Assembly: GCA_020161265.1 (NCBI GenBank)
Contig: JAIUOC010000006.1
Location: forward strand, 310,001-374,000
Reading direction: 5' to 3'
DNA: 64,000 nucleotides
Source: Chloroflexota bacterium
Lineage (GTDB): Bacteria; Chloroflexota; Chloroflexia; Chloroflexales; Herpetosiphonaceae
The stretch's first letter is position 1; each line of letters begins with the position of its first letter. The position numbers and the translations under genes were made by a program. The notes below the pieces were generated by a model. It was not told the DNA's origin. It was given only the letters and a program-made list of their open reading frames with translations, and made no database searches. Of this stretch, positions 53,717 to 63,125 are shown one piece after another.

Positions 53717-54964
53717 ATGAATCGCACCATTGTCGGTATTGATGTCGGTACAACCAAAATATGTACTTTGGTTGCTGAAGTTCACGATACAGGCAAAGTG
53801 AATATTTTAGGGGTTGGCCTCACGCCTTCCAAAGGTCTTGATCGCGGTGTTGTGGTCAATATCGACGAGGCAGTTAGCGCGATTGCAACTTCGGTTGAAA
53901 AGGCCGAACGGCTTTCGGGCTATCGCATTGGCACTGCCTTTGTCGGGATTGCGGGCCGCCATATTTCCTCAGTGAATAGTCGTGGGGTGGTTGCCATCTC
54001 ACGGCCTGATCATGAAATTTCGCGCACAGACGTTGCCCGCGCTGTCGAAGCCGCCCAAGCGATTGCCATCCCAACCCAACGTGAAGTGATCCATGTGATT
54101 CCACGGGCCTATATCGTTGATGGCCATGAGGGCATTCGCGACCCAGTGGGTATGGCAGGCTATCGGCTTGAAGTTGAAACGCATATCGTTACTGGCGAAG
54201 TAATGGCGATTCAAAACTTAATCAAGAGTGTTGAACGGGCTGGGGTCGGCATCGACGACCTGGTGCTGCAACCCTTAGCCTCAGGCGAGGCGGTGCTAAG
54301 CGAAGAAGATAAAAGCCGTGGGGTTGTGCTCGTTGATATTGGTGGTGGCACAACCGACATTGCGATTTTTATTGGTGGTGGCATTTGGCACACCGTGGTG
54401 TTGCCAATTGGCGGAGCACATTTCACCAATGATTTGGTCTATGTGCTGCATACACCGCATAACACCGCCGAATATCTCAAATTGCGCTATGGCAAAGTAA
54501 CCGATATCGACAGCCATGACCCTGATGATGATCTGATCGATACCGATGGCTTTTCGCCAGGCGAACATCAACAAGTCTCGCGGATTGAATTGAATGAAAT
54601 TCTGCAAGCGCGAGCCGAACAACTGATCGACATGATTGGCAATGAAATCCGTCGTTCTGGCTATGAAGGCCTACTGCCTGCGGGGATTGTCCTGACAGGT
54701 GGCTCGGCTCAATTGCCTGGCTTAGATGAGATGGCACGCCAACTTTTAGGGATGCCAGTGCGCATTGGCATTCCAACGAATTTGACTGGATTAGCTGAAG
54801 CAATAGATGCACCACCCTATGCCACGGCTGTGGGGCTTGTCCGTTGGGGCTTGCGTCATGGAATGGGCAGCGTTGGCGGCCATGCTGCGAGCCAACCAGC
54901 AACGACCAACTGGAAACAAACCTACGACCGCTTCAAAATGTGGTTACGGGAATTTTTACCCTAA
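53717..54964 (+). CDS. ftsA: Cell division protein FtsA
   Basis: FtsA is the actin-like membrane tether of FtsZ. The 415-residue protein has TIVGIDVGTTKICTLVAEV, the 1C domain (GIAGRHISSVNSRGVVAISR), GVVLVDIGGGTTDIAIF, and GIVLTGGSAQLPGLDEMA. It ends in YDRFKMWLREFLP, an amphipathic helix for membrane binding. GGGG precedes the ATG. Confidence 0.97.
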   Translation: MNRTIVGIDVGTTKICTLVAEVHDTGKVNILGVGLTPSKGLDRGVVVNIDEAVSAIATSVEKAERLSGYRIGTAFVGIAGRHISSVNSRGVVAISRPDHEISRTDVARAVEAAQAIAIPTQREVIHVIPRAYIVDGHEGIRDPVGMAGYRLEVETHIVTGEVMAIQNLIKSVERAGVGIDDLVLQPLASGEAVLSEEDKSRGVVLVDIGGGTTDIAIFIGGGIWHTVVLPIGGAHFTNDLVYVLHTPHNTAEYLKLRYGKVTDIDSHDPDDDLIDTDGFSPGEHQQVSRIELNEILQARAEQLIDMIGNEIRRSGYEGLLPAGIVLTGGSAQLPGLDEMARQLLGMPVRIGIPTNLTGLAEAIDAPPYATAVGLVRWGLRHGMGSVGGHAASQPATTNWKQTYDRFKMWLREFLP

Positions 54965-55034
54965 ACGAGCATCGTGGCTACAGTCGATCCACGCCATTGC
55001 TGGGCTTTGGTGCTGATCTGGAGGCAAACTTAAC

Positions 55035-56201
55035 ATGGATTTCAATAGCAACTTAATTGAAAATTTCGCCCAAATCAAGGTGATTGGGGTTGGTGGTGGC
55101 GGCTCGAATGCGGTTGATCGCATGGTCGAATCGGGCCTGCAAGGGGTCGAATTTATCACCGTCAACACCGATGCTCAAGCCCTGATTCACTCGCCTGCCA
55201 CAATTCGCGTGCGGATTGGCGATAAACTGACGCGCGGGCTTGGCTCAGGCGGTAATCCCGTGATTGGCCAAAAAGCCGCCGAAGAAACCCATGATGAGCT
55301 GCACGATGTGTTGCGTGGCTCGGATATGGTTTTCATCACTGCTGGCATGGGTGGTGGTACTGGCACAGGTGCTTCGCCCGTGATTGCTTCAATTGCCCAA
55401 GAAATTGGCGCTTTGACGGTTGGTGTGGTGACGCGCCCCTTCTTGTTTGAGGGCAACCATCGCCGCAAAGTTGCCGAATCGGGGATTGACCAACTCAAGC
55501 CAAGCGTTGATGCCTTGATTGTGGTGCCAAACGATCGCTTGCTGCAAATTGCTTCGAAAAACACCAAAATGAATGAAGCTTTTCGCATGGCCGACGATGT
55601 GCTGCGCCAAGGTATTCAAGGGATCTCCGATTTGATTACCAGTCGTGGTTTGATTAACCTCGACTTTGCCGACGTAAAAACCATTATGTCGCAACAAGGC
55701 ACGGCCTTGATGGCAATTGGCCATGGTATCGGCGATAATCGCATGGTCGATGCTGCCAATATGGCGATTTCATCACCCTTGCTTGAAATCTCGATTGATG
55801 GTGCTAAGGGCGTGCTGTTCAACGTGACTGGTGGCGAAGATTTGGGCTTGTTGGAAGTCAACGAAGCTGCCGAGATTATTTCCAAGGCAGCTGATCCTGA
55901 TGCCAACATTATTTTCGGCGCACGGATTGACCCTAACCTGCCAGCTGATGAAGTTAAAATCACGATTATTGCTACCGGCTTTGATCAAGCGCGACCACAA
56001 GGCAACAATCGCTCACGTTCATATCCATCGGCGCAAAGCCAACCTAGCCAACCAACCAGCTACCAACAACCAGTGCAGCAACCAGTGCGGCCAGCACCTC
56101 AACCGCAACAACCACAACGGCCCACTCCACCAACCTCGTTTGGTAGCAACGACGATTTAGATATTCCGCCATTCTTGCGCAACCGCGAACGCCGCAAGTA
56201 A
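55035..56201 (+). CDS. ftsZ: Cell division protein FtsZ
   Basis: FtsZ is the tubulin-like GTPase that forms the division ring. The sequence shows [17 protein letters not shown], the tubulin loop [21 protein letters not shown], and [12 protein letters not shown] Gln/Pro-rich linker (~320-375) leads to the C-terminal peptide [16 protein letters not shown], which binds FtsA. At 388 residues its length is normal. GGAGG stands upstream of the ATG. Confidence 0.98.
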   Translation: MDFNSNLIENFAQIKVIGVGGGGSNAVDRMVESGLQGVEFITVNTDAQALIHSPATIRVRIGDKLTRGLGSGGNPVIGQKAAEETHDELHDVLRGSDMVFITAGMGGGTGTGASPVIASIAQEIGALTVGVVTRPFLFEGNHRRKVAESGIDQLKPSVDALIVVPNDRLLQIASKNTKMNEAFRMADDVLRQGIQGISDLITSRGLINLDFADVKTIMSQQGTALMAIGHGIGDNRMVDAANMAISSPLLEISIDGAKGVLFNVTGGEDLGLLEVNEAAEIISKAADPDANIIFGARIDPNLPADEVKITIIATGFDQARPQGNNRSRSYPSAQSQPSQPTSYQQPVQQPVRPAPQPQQPQRPTPPTSFGSNDDLDIPPFLRNRERRK

Positions 56202-56209
56202 AGCTTTTA

Positions 56210-56249
56210 GCTCGCTCCAAGGGAGTGGTACTACCCCCTTGGGGCGAGC
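56210..56249 (+). terminator. Hairpin terminator after ftsZ
   Basis: GCTCGCTCCAAGGG (56210-56223) pairs with CCCTTGGGGCGAGC (56236-56249, one T-G pair). Only AAATT follows, so the T-tract is poor. It marks the end of the dcw cluster. Confidence 0.65.
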
Positions 56250-56340
56250 AAATTGCCCAAATTGAGCGTGAATATTTTTAGATAGTTAGCTAGGTCGTTG
56301 GGCAAACTGCCCAAAGATTAGGCAAAAAGTACTACAAATT

Positions 56341-56368
56341 TTGACATCAGCTTTTTAATGGTTATAAT
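56341..56368 (+). promoter_or_regulatory. Consensus promoter of the peptide-binding protein gene
   Basis: TTGACA (56341-56346) and TATAAT (56363-56368), both perfect, are spaced by 16 bp. This is the strongest-looking promoter in the window. Confidence 0.8.
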
Positions 56369-56538
56369 GATGCTCTGAATACAGATTGCATCTGTGCTAC
56401 TTATACTATCCCCAAAAACCACATTGGAAGGAGGTGGTCACGTCACCAACGAGACACCCTGTTGGCCCTATATCCCTCTGATATAGGAATGTTCGATTTA
56501 GAAATCGTCCTTTCAACTGTTTGATTTAGGAGGCAAGA
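56369..56538 (+). promoter_or_regulatory. Structured ~165-nt leader with an orphan Shine-Dalgarno-like site
   Basis: AAGGAGGTG (56428-56436) is a near-perfect complement of the 16S 3' end, but no ATG, GTG or TTG follows at translating distance. It could be masked by a short GGTG/CACC pairing. Further on, CCTATATC (56467-56474) pairs perfectly with GATATAGG (56480-56487). The true ribosome site, AGGAGG, lies just before ATG 56539. I do not recognise a riboswitch class. Confidence 0.5.
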
Positions 56539-58458
56539 ATGCTTCGATCAAAGCGCCAATTGATGAGCTTTGCGCTCATGTTGGTCCTTGTTGTTCCGAT
56601 CCTGGCCGCTTGTGGTGGCGAAACAACTCCAACCACAGCTCCAGCAACGACTGCCCCAGCAACCGCAACTACAGATACTTCATCAGCAGCAACTGCTGAA
56701 CCAACAACTGCTGAAGCAACCGTCGAACCAACCGTTGCTGAAGCAACTGCCGAACCACAAACCGGTGGTGCACCTGATATGGATAAAACCATCATCATCG
56801 GTATGACCCAATCGCCAGACACCTTGTTCGGCATTGAATCACAATCAAGCGCCACCACCCAAGTGTTGTCAGCGATTCAACCAGCTTGTTTCACCACTTT
56901 GAGCTACGAATATCAACCAGTTTGTTTCACCAAATTGCCAAGCTTCGAAGATGGCGATGCAGTGACCCAAACCGTCTCAGTTGATAGCGCCTATGCTGGC
57001 AACATCGTGATCGACGATGAGTTGATCACCGATACCGCTAGCTTGACCGAAGCTGTTGAATTGGAACAAGTTGTTGTAACTTGGACCTTGATTGATGGCA
57101 TGACTTGGGAAGATGGCACCGCCATCACCGCAGCCGACTTCGTGTTTGCTGCTGAATTGTACCAAGATCCAGGCATCAAGAACGCTAGCCGCTTCGTGCT
57201 TGATCGCACCGAAAAATACGAAGCCAAAGACGACAAAACCTTGGTATGGTACGCTGCACCAGGCTACACCGATGCAACCTACTTCTTGAACACCTTTGGT
57301 CCTGAACCAAAGCACGTTTTGGAAAGCGTCGATCCAGCAACCATTGGTGGTAGCGACTACGCTAGCAAGCCATTGGCTTATGGCCCATACAAAATCCTCG
57401 AAAACACCCCACAAGAAAGCACCAAGTTGGTTGCAAACGAAACCTACTGGAAAGCTGGTTTCCCTCTCGTTGGTAATGTTACCTTCAAGTATCTGACCAG
57501 CGAAGATCAAGTGTTGCAACAATTGGAAAGCGGCGAAATCGACGTAGTTGGTTCAATTGGTTTGACCTTGGCTAACGCTCCTAAGCTCGACGAACTCGAA
57601 GCTGCTGGCGTGCTCAAGGGCCAATATGTTCCAGCAACCGTGTGGGAACACATGGACTTCGGTGTCGAGCGCAACGACGGCCAACCATCAGTATTCGCTG
57701 ATGTCAAGTTGCGCCAAGCTGTAGCTTACGCTGTCAACCGCAAGCAAATCATCGATAACGTCTTGTTCGGCAAGACCGTTGTGATGAACACCTTCTTGCC
57801 AGCCGACCACTGGGCTTATCCACCAAACGGCGAAGGCTTGGAAGCTTACGAATACGATGTTGAAAAAGCTAAGGCTCTCTTGGCCGAAGCTGGTTGGACT
57901 GCTGGCGCTGATGGTATTCTTGAAAAAGATGGTACCAAGCTCACGGTTCAATTCTTCACCACCGAAAACAACCAAACCCGCGCCTCAGTGGCTCAGTTGA
58001 TCCAAGAAGACTTGAAAGCTGTTGGGATCGATGTTCAATTGAACTTCGTGCCAGCAACCGATGTCTTGTTCAAGAACGGCGAAGAAGGTATCTTGTCAGG
58101 CCGCCGCTTCGACTTAGGCTTGTACGCTTGGGTCAGTGGCCCAGAGCCTTCGACCGCTCTGTACCTCTGTGAGCAAGTGCCAACCGCTGAAAACAGCTAC
58201 GGTGGCCAAAACAACACCGGCTGGTGTAACGAAGCTTACGACAAGCCAGCGTTGGCCTCACAATCAGAAACCGACCGCGCCAAGCGGATTCCTTTGGTCA
58301 TCGAAGCTCAAAAGGTCTTCAATGCCGAATTGCCAACCTTCCCATTGTACCAACGCGTCAATGTTGGTGCTTACAACGTCAAGGTTAGCGGCTTGGACTT
58401 GAACCCAACCAGCCAAGTTGACTTCTGGAACATCGAAACCTGGGATGTTACCAAGTAA
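56539..58458 (+). CDS. Oligopeptide ABC transporter substrate-binding lipoprotein
   Basis: The 639-residue precursor has a lipobox (VPILAACGG), a long Thr/Ala/Pro-rich linker (~25-80), and a family 5 extracellular binding domain: TWTLIDGMTWEDGTAITAADFVF, YGPYKILENTPQES, LRQAVAYAVNRKQIIDNVLFG and FLPADHWAYPP. It should capture peptides outside the membrane for the permeases encoded downstream. Codon use is biased to C-ending and favoured codons more than in neighbouring genes, which fits the consensus promoter and high expression. Confidence 0.94.
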   Translation: MLRSKRQLMSFALMLVLVVPILAACGGETTPTTAPATTAPATATTDTSSAATAEPTTAEATVEPTVAEATAEPQTGGAPDMDKTIIIGMTQSPDTLFGIESQSSATTQVLSAIQPACFTTLSYEYQPVCFTKLPSFEDGDAVTQTVSVDSAYAGNIVIDDELITDTASLTEAVELEQVVVTWTLIDGMTWEDGTAITAADFVFAAELYQDPGIKNASRFVLDRTEKYEAKDDKTLVWYAAPGYTDATYFLNTFGPEPKHVLESVDPATIGGSDYASKPLAYGPYKILENTPQESTKLVANETYWKAGFPLVGNVTFKYLTSEDQVLQQLESGEIDVVGSIGLTLANAPKLDELEAAGVLKGQYVPATVWEHMDFGVERNDGQPSVFADVKLRQAVAYAVNRKQIIDNVLFGKTVVMNTFLPADHWAYPPNGEGLEAYEYDVEKAKALLAEAGWTAGADGILEKDGTKLTVQFFTTENNQTRASVAQLIQEDLKAVGIDVQLNFVPATDVLFKNGEEGILSGRRFDLGLYAWVSGPEPSTALYLCEQVPTAENSYGGQNNTGWCNEAYDKPALASQSETDRAKRIPLVIEAQKVFNAELPTFPLYQRVNVGAYNVKVSGLDLNPTSQVDFWNIETWDVTK

Positions 58459-58472
58459 TTGGTAAGCTCCCC

Positions 58473-58508
58473 ACTACGGAGCTGCGTGCTTGCACGTGGC
58501 TCCGTAGT
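58473..58508 (+). terminator. Hairpin after the binding-protein gene
   Basis: ACTACGGAG (58473-58481) pairs with CTCCGTAGT (58500-58508), with an inner GCGTGC/GCACGT pairing. TTGTTCCCTCTCGTTTCC follows. It probably gives a shorter, abundant transcript for the binding protein relative to the permeases. Confidence 0.6.
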
Positions 58509-58586
58509 TGTTCCCTCTCGTTTCCTACAACCTTTCGCGAGCACCATGCAGTTAAATCAAGACAATGTTGTCACTCAGGATGTCGT

Positions 58587-58627
58587 AACCACCAGACAGT
58601 GATTGTCGTGCTTGTGTGGTTTTTTTT
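58587..58627 (+). terminator. Second terminator before the permease genes
   Basis: AACCAC (58587-58592) pairs with GTGGTT (58616-58621) and runs into eight T residues (58620-58627). The rest of the 318-nt gap (58459-58776) has no gene; weak promoter-like hexamers (TTGAAC at 58691, TGTAAT at 58716) precede the permease start. Confidence 0.6.
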
Positions 58628-58776
58628 GTAATGCGAGATAAATGGTACAATAGGCCAGTTTTTCCAGCTTTAAAATTGATTGCTCTTTTTTTGAACGTAA
58701 TTGACTAAAGTAGAGTGTAATAGTTAACAACCGTTTATCTTGGTATTAACCATTCAAGCATGTGTAGAGGTACCGC

Positions 58777-59844
58777 ATGACCGTATATCTCATTCGGCGC
58801 TTGTTTCAAGCGATGCTCGTTCTCCTGTTCTCATCAGCAGTGATCTACTCGCTGTTTGCGTTGGCTCCTGGTGGTCCACTTGATGAGTTGCGCCAAAACA
58901 CAGATCCCAAAAGCCGTCCGAGTGAAGAGGATATCAAACGCCAAGCGAAATTGCTTGGGGCTGATAAGCCTTGGTACTTGTGGTATCCAACTTGGTTAGC
59001 TGGCGATACTTGGATGGATAAAATTGGCCTTGAGGAATACAAGGGTGATCGCAAAGGAATTTTGCGCTGGGATTGGGGCACATCGTGGAAGTTCCAACGC
59101 AATACGCCAGTCTTAGAAATTATTGGCGATAAACTCCCCGATACGCTTTGGTTAATGATTTCCTCAACCTTGATTTCGTTGGTGTTGGGGATTCCGTTGG
59201 GGGTCTTCTCGGCAGTACGCCAATATTCATTCTTTGATTATGTGCTGACCACATTTAGCTTTATTGGCTTATCACTGCCAGCCTTCTGGTTTGGTTTGTT
59301 GATTATTGCGGTATCGCTATGGTTCAAACGTAATGGCTGGTTCTACTTTCCGGCTGGTGATATTTTGGCCTTGCGCAACTACGAGGTGCCAATCCTCGGT
59401 ACCGTTGTGGCTGGCTCGTTCCTCGATCGCGTGATGCACCTCGTTATGCCAGTTACCGTGCTTTCAATGCTCAACTTGGCTAACTGGAGCCGCTTTATGC
59501 GGGCTAGTATGCTCGAAGTGTTGAGCCAAGATTATGTGCGAACTGCCCGCGCTAAAGGGGTTAAAGAACGGGTCGTGATCTACAAGCATGCCTTCCGCAA
59601 TGCCTTGATTCCCTTGATCACGATTATCGTTTTTGCAATTCCTGGGGTTTTCGGTGGCGCATTGTTTACCGAAACAGTCTTTAATTATAAAGCACTCGGT
59701 TTTACCTTTATTAGCGCTTTGAACCTCAAAGATTACCCATTGGCAATGGCCTTCTTGCTGATCTCATCGATTTTGTTGGTCTTTGCCACCTTGCTTGCTG
59801 ATATTCTGTATACGATTGTTGACCCACGAATCCGACTTGAGTAG
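58777..59844 (+). CDS. Oligopeptide ABC transporter permease, DppB type
   Basis: The 355-residue inner-membrane protein starts MTVYLIRRLFQAMLVLLFSS, as DppB/OppB proteins do. It has about six helices and the ATPase-coupling loop QDYVRTARAKGVKERVVIYKHAFRNALIPLITI (EAA motif). A ~90-residue extracytoplasmic insertion follows helix 1. It should pair with the DppC-type protein encoded downstream. Confidence 0.94.
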   Translation: MTVYLIRRLFQAMLVLLFSSAVIYSLFALAPGGPLDELRQNTDPKSRPSEEDIKRQAKLLGADKPWYLWYPTWLAGDTWMDKIGLEEYKGDRKGILRWDWGTSWKFQRNTPVLEIIGDKLPDTLWLMISSTLISLVLGIPLGVFSAVRQYSFFDYVLTTFSFIGLSLPAFWFGLLIIAVSLWFKRNGWFYFPAGDILALRNYEVPILGTVVAGSFLDRVMHLVMPVTVLSMLNLANWSRFMRASMLEVLSQDYVRTARAKGVKERVVIYKHAFRNALIPLITIIVFAIPGVFGGALFTETVFNYKALGFTFISALNLKDYPLAMAFLLISSILLVFATLLADILYTIVDPRIRLE

Positions 59845-59896
59845 CTACGGCTGACGGTTTGCGATTGGTCTTATCAACACTGTGAAAGGAAAATCC

Positions 59897-60868
59897 ATGG
59901 CTGTTTCAACAACTCAAGTCGAAGCTCGCGAGGCAAAAAAAGAAGAATATGAGCGCCCATGGCTTGAGATTCTTAAACGCTTTACCCGTCACCGTTTTGC
60001 GGTTGGTAGTGTAATCGTTTTGTTCTTGGTGGTTTTGGCGGTGATCGTTGGGCCGTTCTTGATGCCTTTCGGGGAGACCGATAGTGCGATTGTCAAGAAG
60101 AACCAACCACCTGGCACGGCTTATACGTTGCCCAAAGACCTTTTCTATAATGGGATTGGCGGCGAAGTTCGCACGCCCAAGGGTGCTGAGCTAACTTTTT
60201 GGTTGGGTACTGATTATAATGGCCGCGATTTGCTGACCCGCTTGCTGTATGCTGGGCGTGTTTCGCTCTATATCGCCGTTGCTGTAACCCTGCTCAGTGA
60301 ATTGATTGGGATTATCGTTGGCGTGATGAGCGGTTATTTCGGTGGGGTGGTCGATGCCTTTGCAATGCGCTTTGTTGACTTCCTCAACACCTTGCCATTG
60401 CTGCCAATTCTCTTAATTATCTCGACTATTTTGAAGCCCACAATCAATGTATTGATTATGATTCTGGTCTTCTTTAGTTGGACTGGCGGCGCACGCTTGA
60501 TGCGCGGCCAAATTTTGAGCTTACGTGAACAAGAATATGTTTCGGCTTCACGGGCTTTAGGTGCTTCCAACTTGCGGATTATGTTCCGCCACCTGGTGCC
60601 AAATGCCTTAGCGCCCAACATTGTTAATGCATCATTGGCCTTGAGTGGTGTGATGATCACCGAAGCCGCCCTAAGCTTTTTGGGCTTCGGGGTGCAATTA
60701 CCCGCAGCATCTTGGGGTAATATGCTCAAAGATGTTAATACAACCGTTTTGGAAAAATATACGTGGCAAGCCTTCTTCCCGGGGCTGGCAATCTTTATTT
60801 GTTCATTGTGCTTCAATTTCATTGGCGATGGCTTGCGCGACGCTCTTGACCCACGCGCCAAACGCTAA
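59897..60868 (+). CDS. Oligopeptide ABC transporter permease, DppC type
   Basis: The ~323-residue permease has the DppC N-terminus (RFTRHRFAVGSVIVLFLVVLAVIVGPFL), LGTDYNGRDLLTRLLYAGRVSL, and the coupling loop EYVSASRALGASNLRIMFRHLVPNALAP. It has about six helices. The start at ATG 59897 has AAAGGA upstream; a GTG at 59882 is also in frame. It lies 52 nt after the DppB gene. Confidence 0.93.
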   Translation: MAVSTTQVEAREAKKEEYERPWLEILKRFTRHRFAVGSVIVLFLVVLAVIVGPFLMPFGETDSAIVKKNQPPGTAYTLPKDLFYNGIGGEVRTPKGAELTFWLGTDYNGRDLLTRLLYAGRVSLYIAVAVTLLSELIGIIVGVMSGYFGGVVDAFAMRFVDFLNTLPLLPILLIISTILKPTINVLIMILVFFSWTGGARLMRGQILSLREQEYVSASRALGASNLRIMFRHLVPNALAPNIVNASLALSGVMITEAALSFLGFGVQLPAASWGNMLKDVNTTVLEKYTWQAFFPGLAIFICSLCFNFIGDGLRDALDPRAKR

Positions 60869-60893
60869 CCTGTAATTCTTGCTAGATAGGGGC

Positions 60894-61868
60894 ATGCTTG
60901 TGGCTCAATCCGATGTTTTGTTGAAACTCAAGGGTGTCAAAACCTACTTTTTCACCGATGAAGGCACTGTCCATGCCGTCGATGGCCTCGATTTTCAGGT
61001 GCGTCGTGGCGAAACCTTGGGCATCGTCGGTGAATCGGGGTGTGGCAAAAGCGTAACGTCCATGTCGATCTTACGTTTGTTGGGCAAAACTGGTAAAGTC
61101 ATCGAAGGTGAGATCATGTTCGATGGCGAGAATTTGCTCGACCTGAGTGAAGAAGAAATGCGCAAAATCCGTGGCAATCGGATTTCAATGATTTTCCAAC
61201 AGCCAACGACCTGTCTGAATCCTGTTTTCCGCATCGGTGAACAGATTATCGAGGCCTTGCAAATTCACCAAGGGCTTTCGGGCGAGGAAGGCAATAAACG
61301 CACGATTGAGCTACTTACTTTAGTTGGTTTGCCCGACCCCGTGCGTCGGATGCGTTCGTTCCCCCACGAAATTTCTGGCGGTCAGGCCCAACGGGTGATG
61401 ATCGCCATGGCCTTGGCATGTAACCCCGAATTGTTGATTGCCGATGAGCCAACCACTGCACTTGACGTAACGATTCAAGCCCAAATCTTGGATCTCATGC
61501 GCGAGTTGCGCGAAAAGGTTAATACTGCAATTATTTTGATTACCCACGATTTAGGGGTGGTGGCCGAAATGGCCGAAAATGTGATGGTGATGTATGCAGG
61601 TAAGGCGGTTGAATATGCGCCTGTCCATGCCTTGTTTGAAGCACCCAAACACCCCTATACCCAAGGCTTGATCGCTTCAACGCCAGTGTTGGGCAATGTG
61701 CGCGATGAATTAGAAACAATCCCTGGCCAGGTTCCGAGCTTGTTGAACCCGCCAGCAGGTTGTCGTTTTGCTTCACGCTGTGCCCATCGCATGGATCAAT
61801 GTACGCAAGAAGAACCCCCGTTGATCAAGCTCGAAGGTGATCGACTGGTACGTTGCTGGTTGTACTAG
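60894..61868 (+). CDS. Oligopeptide ABC transporter ATP-binding protein, DppD type
   Basis: The 324-residue ATPase has Walker [12 protein letters not shown], the Q-loop [19 protein letters not shown], signature SGGQAQRV, Walker [13 protein letters not shown] and the switch His in ITHDLGVV. The C-terminal [14 protein letters not shown] cysteines are typical of the DppD/OppD C-terminal extension, which in some family members binds an Fe-S cluster. AGGGG lies before ATG 60894. Confidence 0.95.
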   Translation: MLVAQSDVLLKLKGVKTYFFTDEGTVHAVDGLDFQVRRGETLGIVGESGCGKSVTSMSILRLLGKTGKVIEGEIMFDGENLLDLSEEEMRKIRGNRISMIFQQPTTCLNPVFRIGEQIIEALQIHQGLSGEEGNKRTIELLTLVGLPDPVRRMRSFPHEISGGQAQRVMIAMALACNPELLIADEPTTALDVTIQAQILDLMRELREKVNTAIILITHDLGVVAEMAENVMVMYAGKAVEYAPVHALFEAPKHPYTQGLIASTPVLGNVRDELETIPGQVPSLLNPPAGCRFASRCAHRMDQCTQEEPPLIKLEGDRLVRCWLY

Positions 61869-61880
61869 AAGAGGTTTGAC

Positions 61881-62870
61881 ATGACTGTTTCCAACAGTAC
61901 CAGTGAGAATTTGCTTGAGGTACGCAATCTCAAGAAATATTTTCCAATTAAGGGTGGTTTGTTACGCCGCACAGTCGCCCAAGTTAAGGCACTCGATGGC
62001 GTAAGTTTCAGCATCAAAAAGGGTGAAACGCTCGGCTTGGTCGGCGAATCAGGCTGTGGCAAAACCACCACTGGCCGCACGGTCTTGCGCTTGATTCCGC
62101 CATCGGCAGGCGAGGTGGTATTTGATGGCCAAGATGTGCTCAAGGCAAGTTCTGGCCGCATGCGAACCTTGCGCCGCGATATGCAGATTGTGTTTCAAGA
62201 CCCCTATGCCTCACTCAACCCACGGATTCCAGTGGGCCAAAGTATTGCCGAAGGCTTGAAGATTCACAATATTGGCACGCCCAAAGAGCGGCTTGACCAA
62301 GTTGCCCAAGTGTTGGAGCGGGTTGGTCTGAATTCAGGCCACATGCGCCGCTTCCCGCACGAGTTTTCAGGTGGTCAACGCCAACGGATCGGGATCGCCC
62401 GGGCTTTGGTGATGCAACCTAAATTGATCGTTTGTGATGAGCCTGTTTCAGCGTTGGACGTGTCGATCCAAGCGCAGGTGCTCAACTTGTTGAACGATTT
62501 GCAAAAAGATTTGGGCCTAACCTATCTGTTTATTGCCCACAACTTGAGCGTCGTTGAACACATCAGCGATCGGGTGGGTGTGATGTATTTGGGGCGGATG
62601 GTCGAGCTTTCAACCCGCGATCAACTCTTCCGCAAACCAATGCACCCCTATACCAAAGCCTTGATGTCGGCGATTCCCTTGCCCGACCCAACCATCAAGC
62701 GCGACCGGATTATCTTGGAAGGCGATGTGCCTAGCCCAGTTAATCCACCAAGTGGCTGCCGCTTCCACCCACGCTGCTGGCTGGCTCAAGATATTTGTAA
62801 ACACGATGACCCAGCCTTTGAGGAAAAAGAGCCAGGCCACTTTGTCGCTTGTCACTTTGCTCAAGGTTAA
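61881..62870 (+). CDS. Oligopeptide ABC transporter ATP-binding protein, DppF type
   Basis: This is the second ATPase of the transporter (329 residues): Walker [14 protein letters not shown]-loop [19 protein letters not shown], signature [14 protein letters not shown], Walker [13 protein letters not shown], and the C-terminal [19 protein letters not shown]. The N-terminus ([21 protein letters not shown]) is typical of DppF/OppF. It starts 12 nt after the DppD gene and ends the operon. Confidence 0.95.
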   Translation: MTVSNSTSENLLEVRNLKKYFPIKGGLLRRTVAQVKALDGVSFSIKKGETLGLVGESGCGKTTTGRTVLRLIPPSAGEVVFDGQDVLKASSGRMRTLRRDMQIVFQDPYASLNPRIPVGQSIAEGLKIHNIGTPKERLDQVAQVLERVGLNSGHMRRFPHEFSGGQRQRIGIARALVMQPKLIVCDEPVSALDVSIQAQVLNLLNDLQKDLGLTYLFIAHNLSVVEHISDRVGVMYLGRMVELSTRDQLFRKPMHPYTKALMSAIPLPDPTIKRDRIILEGDVPSPVNPPSGCRFHPRCWLAQDICKHDDPAFEEKEPGHFVACHFAQG

Positions 62871-62886
62871 GCGCATTGTTGGGCAA

Positions 62887-62929
62887 CAACACCAGAACCG
62901 AGGCGGCTTTGCTACCTCGGTTCGTTGTT
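62887..62929 (+). terminator. Hairpin terminator after the transporter operon
   Basis: GAACCGAGG (62895-62903) pairs perfectly with CCTCGGTTC (62915-62923), with outer ACAAC/GTTGT pairing and GTTGTTT after it. Confidence 0.65.
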
Positions 62930-62989
62930 TAACTAGCTAAAGATCTGATGAGAAACCTCCATAATCCCTGAAATATGGCCTACAAATAT

Positions 62990-63018
62990 TCGACAAAAGT
63001 GGCGGGCTGCGCTACACT
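62990..63018 (+). promoter_or_regulatory. Weak candidate promoter of the second binding-protein gene
   Basis: TCGACA (62990-62995) and TACACT (63013-63018) are spaced by 17 bp. Each deviates from consensus, and the call is tentative. Confidence 0.35.
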
Positions 63019-63125
63019 GCCTGTTGCTTAAAAGTGATCGAACGTTGCGGTTTGAATAAATTAGAGCGTCAACCATCAGCAAGTTGTTCATTGCTTGCTC
63101 GATGCTTGGCCTTGGATTGATGCTC

